64,000 nt of DNA from Marsupella aquatica (lineage: Eukaryota > Marchantiophyta), in the NCBI GenBank assembly GCA_973895155.1, contig OZ316894.1:24428001-24492000 (forward strand). Direction: 5' to 3'. The translations under genes and the position numbers were made by a program. Below, in pieces: positions 1 to 12,531 of this stretch; the first letter of the stretch is position 1, and every line of letters begins with the position of its first letter. The notes below the pieces were generated by a model that saw only the letters and a list, made by a program, of their open reading frames with translations, did not search any database and was not told the origin of the DNA.

Positions 1-3000
1 ATGGGAAATTGAATGCGGTTTGGTTGCTATTTTGAAAGATTGGCCAGTGGGCGAGAGAACCCTTTGCAAACCGTTGATGACCAAGGCACCCACGGACTGA
101 GCTGAGATCAGGACTATGTAGTCCTCCTCGAGAGATTTCCAGCACAACCATGAAGTCCTCGAACATACTTCCTGTTGAGGAGGTATTGTCATTTCCATTC
201 CCGTTTCCATTTGACGTTTCCCCTTAGTAGCACCATTGTCGCACTTCACAACTTGGGCTTGCTCCTGGCCCACTAAGAGACACCACTCCCCTCGTCTATG
301 CTTCTAGACAGCTGTCACCCCCAACTAACTTTGGTCCCCTATTTTTGGCTCTTTATCAGGATTCCAACCCAATCGACTAGACACAAAACTAACTTGCAGA
401 CCCATAACTTTCTAGTTAGACAAACATAGGAAAAAAGCCTTACCTGAAGCCTCAGCCTGTTATGATCCGGCAGACGCAATGCTCATGCCTGGGCCCTCAG
501 ATCTCATCGTCAGTTTGGGTTCCGGATGGCTACACCCGAGTCACGGCGTATATCTCATGCGCCAAGCGTCCGTTCCGCATGAACTAAGTTTCTTTGGCCT
601 TGGGCCCAAGAAGAGCTCTCCCTCAAGCCCTCAGAACTCCAAGTCCTTTTGGGGGTCTAGACGGTCCGCCCCGAGCTCGCCCTTCCCATGACCCGACCAG
701 TTCCCAATGTCAGTCCAGTCCCTTGTGTGTGCCACTAGTTCAACATCTTGTCTTTGCTAGTGCACCGCTTTCTTGCCCTCAAGTCACCCCATACTTAGAC
801 TCCATCAAATGGCCATCTCGGGGGCCTGGACCATAGAAGAGCTTGTCATCGGAGTCAGCAACGCTAGAGCTAAGTGGTAGGGTAGTCAAGTTTGGCAACT
901 GACCCCCTTATAAATATCTCACCTATTGTACCATGAGGGAGAGGATCCCAAAGTGGGCCGAAGAAGCCAAGGAGATAATCAATATGGCAACATCTTCCTA
1001 CGTGCAAACATGTGTTTTTTTTGTTTAGGGCTTTGCATTGTTTGTCACTTTTAAAAAAGGTGTCTCCACTAAACAGCAAATATGTAAGTGCATCCGCTCT
1101 ATTAGGGTATGTATGTGTACATTTTTTGGTGAGAGCATAAATCCTGAAAAACTTTTATGGATAAGTGACACATGTGGCACTTATGAGAGTCTTGAATGCA
1201 ATATGGGAGAGAGCCATGGGCAATGTCCATGCACTCTATCTACTGTTATGACCAGACTCCTTCTCCCCCTTCTGTGGGCCCAAAACCTATGGATAGAAAG
1301 CTCACTTTACACATAATGCAAACCACATGTAAGTTTCTTGGCTTCTTACTAGAAGCGTGCACTTAAAGGTGTTAAGCATAGACGATACTCACAATAGCAT
1401 GCACATGTGATGGCCAACAAAGAAGTAGACTTGGATGGGGTAGCAACACGCTAAACTTACCAAGTCTTTGACTACAGTTAACCTAAGTACAGTTACGATC
1501 GTTAAGCTAGACCTAAGAGTAAGTGCCTAACAAGAGAGAGGGGAGTGTACTCACTCCATCACAAAACCCTCTCCACACACTCAAACTTTATTGAGTTCAT
1601 GTGTAAATAGTTATTAAGAGAACCACATTTACACTCTTATTAACTTTTATATTGCTTGATGTTCATTCTTGTGGTGCATCCCTTGCATTTTTTGTAATTT
1701 ATTTTATTTTGCCACTGACTCCCCCTTTTTAGCCTTGAAGGGGATGACCATTTTCAGACACTTATTATTTATTGAATATGTCCTTACAGGGGTACCTTCC
1801 ACCTTGAAGAAGGTAGTACAAAGTCAACCCTCATTCAGATTTCAACCTTAGACCTCCAGAGCGTCACAGTGAGTTGCTATCACTAGACTATCTTTCTCAT
1901 CTCCCAACTTCACTATCTTAACCTATTGTAAACAAAATCAAATCTAACAATAACAAGAAAATTCTTATGTGCTTGGATTGAAAAGTATTTTATATGGTTA
2001 TTTGAACAAGTATATGATAGAAGATGGACATAAAATAGGTTAAGATATGAAGTTGGGAGATGAGAAGATATGGTACCATATCTTGTAAGATTTTGGTGTT
2101 CTACAACACACTGCTCTATCGTGCATTTTGGTTTTCGGTTTTTCTATAGCTGATATCTACAGGATTGGCTTGTCCTTAGTCTCGGTGGGCTTCTTGTCAG
2201 ATTTCCTAATGGCACTAAAGACAACATTCTTCTGTTTTTCCCTAAAAGCAATTTTTTTTATTAATAACAGCCTGGAACATACATGTGGACAGCCACAAAA
2301 GCAACAACCAAAAGAGAACACGTCACTCCAAACAAGACTTGTCATGTTTCTAGCAATAAAGAAATATCAAAAAGAAAAATAACACTGTAGCCCTGCCCAA
2401 GTTTTGTCATGTACATGTTTTAAATGGTTCAAACGTCTTTTCAGTTTTTTATTAAGTAGGGGTTTAGAGCCAACTTGCATGTGGGCAGCCCTTTTCTCTT
2501 CCTACCCTCAACTTAACTGATGACCTTCAATTGCCAGAGAATCTTATGCCTCAAGCTCCTTGTGAACCAAGGGCAAGGCCTGGAAACTTTCCAACCCTTA
2601 AGGTCCCATCCTTTCAAATGACATGAAAAAAAACAGGTTTCATAAGGTCTCCTTTTGACTGTGAAAAAAACTTGAAATTCTGGAAAAGCAAGATCACCTT
2701 TTTCTGTCCCATTCAGGGAGTGCTAAGGGCCCATGTCTTGAGGATTGCCCACGTGAAATTTGGCTCTGAGTTCTTTTGCCCTTGTTAAGGACTCTCAGGC
2801 TTTTTGGCTCTTTGCCTTCCTCTCCTGTTCCCTTGTTTTCTCCCCTTTTCTTGGGTCTCCTGCCTTTGAATCCCTGTCACTCTCCTGGAGCTAGATATGC
2901 AGATCTTCTTCTTTGGCAATGTGATGTATAATGCCCAGATCTATATAGATGCTAACCACATAATGTAGTTGAAAAACATTAGTGGCTGAACGACATTGTT

Positions 3001-3051
3001 GGGTAAGGATTAGAAGCTGACTCAAGCTTTATTAATTTCAGCAGCAATCCC

Positions 3052-3256
3052 AGCATGGGTCCCACTTCAGCTAATTTTAGACTAGGGCATAGTTAAGTAG
3101 TTAACTTAAGCATGGGTCCCAGTTTCAGCTAATTTTAGACTAGGGCATAGTTAAGTAGTTAACTTAAGCATGGGTCCCAGTTTCAGCTAATTTTAGACTA
3201 GGGCATAGTTAAGTAGTTAACTTAAGCATGGGTCCCAGTTTCAGCTAATTTTAGAT
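3052..3256. repeat. 58-bp tandem repeat, about 3.5 copies
   Basis: The unit beginning CAGCTAATTTTAGACTAGG recurs at 3068, 3126, 3184 and 3242, an exact 58-bp period, with almost no divergence between the full copies. This indicates recent slippage or unequal exchange. No coding function is apparent. Confidence 0.9.
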
Positions 3257-3588
3257 TGAATCTATGACATGGTGGAAGGTCAAAGAGGTCCTTAGCAAGC
3301 TGAGTCATAGTTGGCTTCTCATTGCAGTCAGTGGTTCGTTGCCAACCATCGTGCCCATGCCAAAGGCACATATTATGAGCTAGTCAATATTAAACAGGAG
3401 TCATAATGACAGAAAATCATTTTCATAACTACCTCAGGTCTTTTTCATTCCTTTCTACTCTCCCATCCAATGTTCCCTACTTCCCACCTTCCCTGCAAGA
3501 GTAATAAAGCCCACATGGACCTTGGTGCTTTGTAAGACAACCCAGATGATAGGACACTTTTCACATTAGATCATCCAGACAATAGAAT

Positions 3589-3645
3589 GACTGGAGGGAG
3601 GAATCACGACTGGAGGGAGGAATCACGACTGGAGGGAGGAATCAC
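3589..3645. repeat. 19-bp tandem repeat, 3 copies
   Basis: The unit GACTGGAGGGAGGAATCAC occurs three times without a mismatch, starting at 3589, 3608 and 3627. It is a simple minisatellite in non-coding sequence. Confidence 0.9.
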
Positions 3646-4512
3646 GAATCCCTGGAAGTGCCATAATGTCAGGCTTTCCGCTGCTAAGGCTGTCGTAGCC
3701 CTGGGCCGACCATATTGAAGTAAAGACTATCATCTCCCCCCAAACACGATGCCATGGCGTTGTGTTCAAAAATAGGATTTTTTTAATCGTTGTAACAAAA
3801 AATGCTTTCAATTTAGACACTGCATCTCTTTAACACCAGCCCGCTGTGTTCGAAATGGGCATTGTGTTCGAGTCAGACCCCAAACTGTCTGATAAGCAGC
3901 ACAAAAGATGCAAATTCATGACTAAAATGACAACAAATCCGTACTCCGAGCTTCATCACTGCAGGGAGATCAAAATTGGCAATTGGAATGGTCTTGTTCT
4001 GTTTTGCAAACTTGTTCTCCCCTCTTCTCGCTCCCTTTGTGTAATTTCAATGTTTGAATTAACTAGGCATTCCTTTTAGAGTTGAAATGTTGTTGGGAAG
4101 TAGAAGAAGCTTGAAGTTCTGTATTGCAAATTTGTTTCACCTTTTTTACTCCGGTGTGTAATTCAGTGTTTGAAGTGTTTGAATAAGTACACATTCCTTT
4201 TAGGGATGAAATATTGTTGCAAAGTACAAGAAGCTTGAACTCAAACAATGCTCTCTAACACACTTTCTTTGTATGCCTACCATTTCTCATTAGATCCTAA
4301 ATTCATCCCTCAGTGCCAAATTCAAACACAACACCCAAACTTGAACACAACGTCAATTTTCAAACACAACACCGCACATATGCAAAAACCAAAAGAGAGT
4401 TGAACTTGAACTCCAGGCCCTGGGGGTACTATTCAAATACAGCGCCAGGGGAAGATAGTAGTCACTGAGATTGAAGACCTTTCATCCACCAGCCATAGCC
4501 CTGGGCAAATCA

Positions 4513-4630
4513 TATTGAAATAAATACTAGTCATGGAGAAGACCCAGTCACCCAACTGTGGTGTAGTGGTCTTATTGAAATAAATACCAGTCATGGAGAA
4601 GACCCTGTCACCCGACTGTGGTGTAGTGGT
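4513..4630. repeat. 60-bp tandem duplication
   Basis: Two adjacent copies with an exact 60-bp offset (from 4513 and from 4573) differ at only a few bases. The second copy runs into the tRNA-like sequence listed next, so the duplication may involve the head of a SINE-type repeat. Confidence 0.8.
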
Positions 4631-4690
4631 CGACTGGCTGAACTGGGGGATGCAAGTGCCAGGTTCAGATCCTTCTTGCCACAATTGCTA
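4612..4690 (+). mobile_element. Possible tRNA-derived SINE head
   Basis: The sequence contains an internal polymerase III promoter-like pair: a box A-like GTGTAGTGGTCGACTGG near 4621 and a box B-like GGTTCAGATCC near 4663, about the distance apart seen in a tRNA gene. The intervening bases do not fold into a convincing anticodon arm, so this is a tRNA-related SINE or pseudo-tRNA rather than a functional tRNA. Part of the box A region is duplicated 60 bp upstream. No second full copy was found in the window. Confidence 0.3.
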
Positions 4691-5639
4691 GTTTGACACA
4701 AACCCCACCCAAAACTGGAGTCATAAATAGCTCTTGACACTTGGAAAAATTGGAATTTGTTGGACAACCAGACATAGCTTGACCTTGACGCTTGGAAAAT
4801 TGGCAATTTGTTTTTGAGTCTGAGCCTAGGGGAGGGTCTGCCTGCCACTATGCATTTTCCAGGGTCTCATACCCCTCCTTTGATCTTAAGATCTGGAAAT
4901 TCCTTTTATGATGTGCATTCACTTTGCCTAAATTATCTTCAAATCTACATCTATAATATGCAATGCCGCCAAAAAATACTTTCGTCTGCTTACAAAATTG
5001 AAAATGGAGGGAATCAAGCTAAACCGTCAGATTATTTTAAAGTTTTTTGTGTACTCTTGGATTGATTCACCAAGAGTGTCAAATGATATACTTCTCTTTA
5101 TAGTATAATACACAGTACATGAGGTATTTCTTATGTGACATCATCTAAAATTTTTCTTTCTCTTTTATTAATAAGTTTCACACATCCCAACTATAAACTT
5201 TTGGGGCATGTCAAATTTTTTATATTTTGCATAGAGTATGATTATAAGGTACATCTACAAACAATAACTGTCACTGAGGGACAATTGGGGTCGTAGTATA
5301 TCTATTACTGTCCCAGGTTATATAAATACCCTAGAGACTTGAAGCCACAAGGAAGGGAGAGGGTTGGTTTTCAAAGATAAAAGGGAAAAGCCACAAGGAG
5401 GGAGAGGGGAGAGGTTGGTTTCTAAAGATAAAGGGACAAAAAGAAGTAAAATAAAGTTGAGTACATGGAAACAACTGCAAAGCAATGATAGAGGGGATAA
5501 TATTTTTGCCAGCCAAGAGCTTTCCCATGATGGAAAACTTATAGTTTTTTGTGTATAAAAATACTTATTTATCAAAATCTTGAAAAATGAAACATTAAAA
5601 CAAAAAGTGTTTCCCTCTTCCACATTGTTGTCTTGCCTC

Positions 5640-6486
5640 AACATTTCTGTCTTGCTCTTGCCTTGACATTTTCACTCTCTTCAACATCCTTGACTCGCCT
5701 CAAATTCTTGGGCATTGGGCTATCACACAATAAGGGATCCCATCCATTTATGGGATCATCTGCTTACAGTTGCAAGATTGGGCCAGGTTCAACCTCAACC
5801 ATTGGATGGAAAAGAAGTTTTTTGTGGCCCTTGATCTGCAAAATTCCATTAATAGCTCTGGACACTATCTCCTCTAACTCCCTTTCAGTATGTTGGGTTT
5901 CTCCCACTTTGCCTTTTGTGTCTGTTTTTTTGCTTTTATTTCCTTTAATTTATTTCTGAACATTGCCTTAATTTCTCCGTAATTATTTGTCTTTTGCCTT
6001 GCTTTGACATTGCTTTGACCTCGCTTGACATCTTTGCCTCTCCTCGACATCTTGCCCTTGCCTCAACATCTTCGCATCTCCTCGACATCCTCGACATCTG
6101 GCCCTTGCCTCGACATCTTGCCCTCATCTAAACATTTTTTGTCTCTCCTTGACATCTTTCTCTCCCATTGACATCTTGCTCTCACCTGGACATCTTTGCC
6201 TCTCCTCGACATCTGGCCCTCCGCTGAACATCTTTGCATCTCCTTGACATCTTCGCATTTCCTCGACATCTTACCGTCTCCTCAACATCTTGCCTTTGCC
6301 TCAACATCTTCCCCTCACTCGACATCTTGCCCTCACCTCAAAATCTTGCCCTCACCTTGACATCTTGCCTTAACCTCAAAATGTTGCATTCACCTCGACA
6401 TCCAGCCCTCACTCGGAATCTTGCCCTTACCTCAACGTCTTGCCCTCACCTAGAAATTTTGCCCTCACTCAAAATCTTGCCCTCAC
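5640..6486. repeat. CTCGACAT-type degenerate minisatellite
   Basis: A diverged array of roughly 18-25-bp units with the theme CCTCRACATCTTGCCCT fills this stretch and resumes after Copia-1 at 12917-12955. Units vary (CTCGACATC, CTCAACATC, TTGACATC), so the array is old. Open frames through it on both strands are a by-product of the repeat and I do not regard them as genes. It is interior sequence of the Helitron-like element. Confidence 0.75.
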
Positions 6487-6871
6487 TGTTGAGCATAGAC
6501 GACGATTGCAACGGCAAGCCCCTGAACCATCCAACGCACAATAGTCGACACAAGAGATACGTGGTTCACCTCCTTGAGGCTACGTCCACGGGAACACACA
6601 AGAGAGCTTTACTGAACTCTAAGCCCGTCGGCTATACCGAGTCTCCACAGTGTAAGCTCTCCCTATCTCTCAAGTGGCTCCATAACAATGAGCCTTGGTT
6701 CTACCTATCCAAGCACACATGCCTCTTATGATATAGTGTGCAACTTAGTTGTACCTAACCACATAGTTGTACCTAATCACGTAGTTGTACCTAACCACGT
6801 AGTTGTACCAACCCACGTTGTTGTACCAACCACGTCATACCTAACCTAGACGTAAGAGTAAATACCCAACA
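6487..6871 (-). repeat. Copia-1 3' LTR
   Basis: 385 bp, starting TGTTGGGTATTTACTC and ending TATGCTCAACA in element orientation. It differs from the other LTR at two positions in the alignment I made by eye. It contains several copies of a GTTGTACC-type motif at about 6745-6830 that may be a promoter or enhancer repeat of the LTR. Confidence 0.95.
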
Positions 6872-6872
6872 A

Positions 6873-6882
6873 TCTTCCCCTT
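6873..6882 (-). other. Copia-1 polypurine tract
   Basis: In element orientation the purine run AAGGGGAAGA lies directly before the 3' LTR, where plus-strand DNA synthesis is primed. Copia-2 has the matching AAGGGGGAGA. Confidence 0.8.
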
Positions 6883-7062
6883 GACTCTGGTCTAGGGGAG
6901 AGTAATACTGCCAATGTATATGATCCCTCAGCGGGAAGTTCTGGACAGAAACCAAACCGGTTTCCCTCTCTAACTAGAGCAAACCAGAACTAAGCCGTAG
7001 CCTAATACATAGGAATGAGGAAGAGCATATATCAGTAATTACAATGAATGTTTAAGAAAACT

Positions 7063-10000
7063 CTACTTGTGATGCAATTGCAAAACCTGCAATACGTCAC
7101 GGTGTCTAGAGAAACTCTCCAAAGGAATCACTTTGGTAAATGCGTCAGCCGGGTTGAGTTTACCATCAATCTTGACTAGCTCAAACAAATTATCAGACAC
7201 AGCCTGCCTGATAAAATGGTACCTGACGTCAATGTGCTTCACTCTACTGTCCATCACCTGGTTCACAGCAAGGTGGAGCGCACTTTGACTATCACAATGG
7301 AGCTTCACATTCCCCTGTGGCAATCTCATTTCAGTGATAAGTCTATCCAACCAAATCGCTTCCTTTGCTGCTTCCGCAGCTGCAACATACTCCGCTTCTG
7401 TAGTAGACTGAGCAATACACTTATGCAAAGTAGACCTCCAACTTATGCATCCACCGCCAAGTGTGAACACGTATCCTGTTGTTGATCTCCTTCAGTCCAA
7501 ATCTTGTCCATAGTCAGAATCAACATAGCCAATCAATGATCTAGCATTCTTTGCATTCGCATCAAATAAAAGACCATGATCCACGGTACCCTTCAAGTAC
7601 CTAATAATCCACTTCACTACTTCCCAGTGTACCTTCCCTGGATTCGACATGTACCTGCTCACCTTGCCCATAGCCATGGCAAGATCAGGTCTAGTGCAAG
7701 TCATCAAATACATGAGACTCCCCACTGCCTTGTCATACGGAACCTTTGACATCAACCCCTTCTCTGTGTCATCCGTAGGACAGAACGCTGATGATAACTT
7801 GAAGTGTGGAGCCAACGGGGTACTTACTGGCTTGCTATTCTCCATGTTGAACCTTGCAATTACCTTCCTCGCATAACTGCTCTGCGTCAACCATAGCTTG
7901 CCAGCCTCCAAGTCCCTAGTGATCTCCATACCCAAAATCCTCTTAGCTGACCCTAAGTCCTTCTTCTTAAACTCTGCACTAAGCAGTGCCTTGAGCTTAA
8001 CAATCTCAGACCTATCCTTGGCTGCAATTAGCATGTCATCCACATAAAGTACTAAAACAATGAATCCAAAGACAACATTCTTCACCAGTTTCAAATACAC
8101 ACAAGGGTCAAATACACTTTTGTGAAAACCTTGTGACCGAATCCAATCGTCAAACCGCTTGTTCCACTGTCTTGGTGACTGCTTCAACCCATACAAGGAT
8201 TTCAGCAATCTGCAAACCAATTCCTCCTGTCCTCTCTTCACAAAACCTAGCGGTTGTCTCATGAAGATCACCTCTTCCAATGTGCCATAGAGGAAAGCTG
8301 TGACAACATCCATCTGATCTAGCAGCAGACCAAACATTACAACAAGTACACACAATAGTCGTATTGTAGAGTACTTAGCAACTGGTGAGAAGACCTCATT
8401 GTAATCCACACCTTTCTCTTGTGTGAATCCCTTTGCTACCAATCTAGCCTTGTAGACCTTCGATCCACCTCCTATGGAATTATCCTTCAGCTTGTAAATC
8501 CACTTGCTGTCCACCACTTGCTGACCCTTAGGCAGCTTAACAAGCTCCCAAGTTTTGTTGTCCTTTAGTGACTGCATCTCCGTTTGCATTGCTGCAGTCC
8601 ACTTCTGCTTCTCCTTTGAAGCACTTGCCTCATGAAATGAAGAAGGTTCCCCTTCTTCCAAAATTAACACATCACCCTCATCATCAGCTGTAAAATCATC
8701 CTCTTGCAGTTGAGATGAATCAACCCACTGTCCATACCTTGGTCGAGCGCGTACAGTGCGACCAGATGTTCTTCTAGCCGATGACTCCGGTTGATCTGCG
8801 TGTGCTGGTACAATTTGAAGCTCAACAACATCCACTTGTTGCTCACCAGCATCAACAAACTCCTCTGGTTCCTCTGGCACAGGAACCAGCTCCATAATTG
8901 GAGCAACTCCTTCTCTCCGGTCATGCACCTCATAACCAATCTCCCCCTCAACGAGATCCGGGATAGGAGATTTTCCTTTGTCAGTACGGGAGACCTGAGT
9001 ATTCTCCCCCTCCTTCAATAATCTGGATTCATTGAAGGAAACATCCCTACTGACAACGAGCTTACAGGCAATAGGATCCCATAGCCTATAGGCTTTCACA
9101 CCACTCTGGTACCCAAGAAAAACACATTTCCTGGAGGTAGGATCCAACTTGGTCCTATTCTGCTTCGGTGTGAGAGCATATGCATCACTTCCAAAAACTA
9201 CCAAGCCATGATAGTCTGCTTGCCGCTTATAGCGTATCTCAAACGGCGTTTTGAAATTGATAGCACTAGAAGGAGAAAAATTTACCAAATAAGTTGCGGT
9301 ATTGACAGCTTTTGCCCAAAATTCTTGTGGTAAACCTGATTGGCTCAACATACTCCGTGACCGCTCCAACAGTGTCTGATTGAGCCTCTCAGCGACACCA
9401 TTCTGCTGCGGAGTATAAACTGTGGTGAGATGGCGAGTTATCCCCTGTTCTGAACAGTACTCTTCAAATTCCATTGAAGTGTACTCCTCGCCGTTGTCTG
9501 ACCTCAGACTCTTCACCCTTGTATCCAAACACTTGATCGTGTTTCCAGTCTGATTCTCCACCTGGCCTTCCACTTCTTAAAAATGGACAAGACATCAGAC
9601 TTATGCGTCATGAAATAAATCCACACAAATCTTGAGTAATCATCAATAAATGATACATAGTACAACTTTCCAGAGTGTGAGGGAGTCGGGGATGGACCCC
9701 ACACGTCACTATGTATGTACTCAAGAACCGCTTTGGAACGATGAGTTCCAACACCAAAAGCACGACGATGCTACTTTCCAAGAATGCAATGCTCACAAAA
9801 CTCTAATTTACAAGATTGCAAATCAGAAATGAGTCCATTCTTCCGTAAGATAGCCAAACCCTTCTCACTCATGTGGCCTAGCCGTGAATGCCACAGTTGA
9901 GTCATCTCCTCGTGAGACTTGGTTACATTGGCCTCTCCACATACAGTATTGCCCTGTAACACATACAAATTCTTTTGTCTACTCCCCTTCAAAATCACTG

Positions 10001-11377
10001 TCTCTCCCGACCTGACTTGAAGTTCACCATCAATAACGCTCCATTGATGAACATTTGAATCTAACACACCGAGTGAAATCAGATTCTTACGCATGCCAGG
10101 TACATACCTGACTCCGGACACTGTGCGCACAGCGCCATCAAACATTTGAATCTTCACAGACCCAATTCCCTCAATTTGACAGGAGTGATCATTTCCCATC
10201 AGAACTGAACCGTTTGAAATAGAGTAAGAACTGAAAAACTCACGAATGTAACAAATATGAAAAGAGCAAGCACAATCAAGAATCCACACATCATCTGCTC
10301 TCCTAGATGACGTGCACAGGGCATACTCCCGGCTTCATAAAACATACTCATCATTGAGTAAATCAGCTTCTTCATCAGCCCTAGCCATATTTGCCGATGA
10401 AGTTTCCACTGCCTTTCCCTTACAGTCTCGCTTGAAGTGTCCAACTTGGTTGCACTTCCAACATGTCACCTGCCTCCTCTGAGGGGATTTACCCTTGGAC
10501 TTAGATCTGGATTTAGATCTAAATTGGGTTCTACGGTCCCTAGTTGGTCGCTGCATACTCCTCCCACGGTTAACATTGAGGGCAGCACCAGATGATGAAG
10601 GCTGTGACGTGATGTGCATCTTCTGCTGAAGATCATCACTAAGCAGAGAACTTACCACGTCATTGTATGAAATGGTATCCCTATCACGATGCAACAACAC
10701 TCGTGATAGGGACTGGTAAGATGGAGGCAATGAACTAAGAAGCTGCAGAGCCTTCGTCTCATCATTCAAAGTCTCCCCAAGGTTTTCCAAGTCAACGACC
10801 ATGTCGTTGAAAGCATCGACATGGTCTTGCAACTTCGTACCGGATTCCTTCATCCTGAAACTCATCAGTTTGTAGGAAGTGTAGAGCCGGTTCGACAACT
10901 CCTTGCGGTGATACTTGCTCTGCAATTCTGCAAACAAGGACATGCAATCCTTATGTGCACCCAACTACTTGATGATGGGAGGCATGAGATAGAGTGTAAC
11001 ACACCATACTCCCTGCTCCTGCATGCGGTCCCATTGTTTCTCATCAACATCGTCTTCACGAGGGCTCAGCAGTTGGCCCATCCCTGACGCATAGAGCACT
11101 CCCTTCACTTGCTTCTCCCATAGCAAGTAGTCAGAGCGCCCATCATATTTTGTCACTTCATACTTGGGGGTCCCCCAAGCTTGAAAGTCCCCATCTTCTT
11201 CTTTGGCACTACCGTGAGCTCCGATAGTAGTACTGCTTCCTCCACCACACGCCGCACCGGTGATGGTATCGGTGTCACGTGCTCTTCCTCCTGCTCCTCT
11301 CTCTGCCCCTGAAACCTCCGCGGTGATCCTCGTGCTTCAAGTTCCACGTCTTCGAAAAACTCCTCCGAATCACTCAT
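7063..11377 (-). pseudogene. Copia-1 gag-pol polyprotein, disrupted
   Basis: Reading leftward: gag starts at 11377. A CCHC knuckle (CWKCNQVGHFKRDC) lies near 10440. The protease motif reads WILDCACSF at the start of pol. The integrase has its HHCC head and the DDE-type core (SDNGEEY, PQQNGVAER). Reverse transcriptase has YVDDM, and RNase H ends at 7063. Lesions, judged against Copia-2: a two-base insertion in a G run near 11166, TAG at 10965, TGA at 10335 between gag and pol, TAG at 9771 after the integrase zinc head, a one-base deletion near 9570, and TGA at 7492 in RNase H. The TGA at 10335 is shared with Copia-2; the others are private to this copy. Confidence 0.92.
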
Positions 11378-12517
11378 ATGAGAAAATCACAAAAAATGTT
11401 GTTTTTCACAACTTCTCAAAAAACTCGAAACTGAACACCACCGCGTAGCCCACAAAGCTAGGAGTCCAATACTGAAAACCGAAATCAAAATCAAAATTTG
11501 ACGGAAAAGTTATTCAAATTTCGGTCGAGGTGGGTAAAACCTTGGGAAACTCCCCCGTTTTGACCACCTCAGGGAATAACCGAAATACCAAGTACAACCC
11601 ATTGTCAGAATTGCGATGTGATCGGTGCGTTGCGTTGCCAACTTCAATGGCTACGACCTCGCCGAAAAATAACCAAAAAAGTTACCATTCGGCGGATGAA
11701 ATCTTTGTCGGACGGTCAAAAAATAGCTCTCTAGTTTTTTGGAATATTCTATGACCCTTGTACAGGCCCTGTGGGAATTTTGGAAGAACAATCGAGGGGC
11801 TGACATGTGTCCTCGAACCCCCAAAAACCCCTACCACCCTTCGTCGTCGAAATCTGGTCGCGCGCGCAGAAAATACACGCGGCAGAATATACCCCTCGAC
11901 ACCAAACGCAAGATATCTCACTCGGGTTTTGACGAAATCAAGATCCGATTTCAGATTTGGAAACTAGACTCCGAGGCGATGAAGATCGATATAAGAAGCA
12001 CCCAAAACGAGGAAATAACGAGAGAGAAAAAAATTGGTAAAGATGACAGATTTTTCTCAATTGCCATAGCCAATTTCGAATCAGTTTTTCAAAGAGAAAA
12101 AAATGGTACCTTGTCAACAACAAATGTTGATCAATTGCACTTGGTGCCGTCACCAAGTCCAACAAGGTAATTGATTTTTGCTTAGCCTTCCTCTTTGCAT
12201 CAAAGAGCCAATCCCGGACTCAAAACAATCGTCTTGCCTCAATCTCTCCGTTGAGTCAAAACACTTGACGCTTCTCCCTCCGAGTCGATTGCCAACTTTC
12301 TTCACAAAATCCAGAACGACAAAAACTTAGATCTCTCTACACCACGAGCTCCGTTCAGCGATTTCTTCACACCGTTAGAAAGCTCTTGCCCTGATCTATC
12401 CGTTGAGCCAATAAACTCAAAGTTCCATGCGACGGAACTCTGGGAAATCCACCGACACTCAACGCTGGAAAAACCGTCATGAAATCCCGTCACGAACACA
12501 CATCACCTCCCAAGCAT

Positions 12518-12529
12518 GCTCTGATACCA
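12518..12529 (-). other. Copia-1 primer binding site (initiator tRNA-Met)
   Basis: In element orientation TGGTATCAGAGC lies three bases inside the 5' LTR. It is the exact complement of the 3' end of plant initiator tRNA-Met, the usual primer of plant Copia elements. It is intact here, in contrast to Copia-2. Confidence 0.92.
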
Positions 12530-12531
12530 AT

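Larger units (their letters stand above)
1..5632. other. Gene-poor repeat-bearing region
   Basis: No open frame here shows family motifs, convincing splice structure or coding character. The stretch holds several short tandem duplications listed separately, a tRNA-like SINE candidate near 4.6 kb, and a CT-rich segment at about 2795-2890 that resembles one at about 37640-37740, so it is probably part of a dispersed repeat family. A purine-rich duplication lies at about 5340-5440, where a motif with GAGAGG and GGTTGGTTT is repeated. I see no rRNA or canonical tRNA gene. Confidence 0.6.

Noticed and set aside
3052-3645. CRISPR-like reading of the regularly spaced repeats
   Set aside because: The repeats are contiguous tandem units without variable spacers, and the window is eukaryotic.
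5945-6731. Open frames with repeated Ser-Arg-Cys-Asp or Pro-Ser-Leu peptides
   Set aside because: They arise from the minisatellite, and one runs into the Copia LTR, so it cannot be a gene unit.
11530-12170. Open frames in the Copia leaders (also 43007-43725)
   Set aside because: The two copies do not keep the same frame or protein, and they lie in the untranslated leader between LTR and gag.
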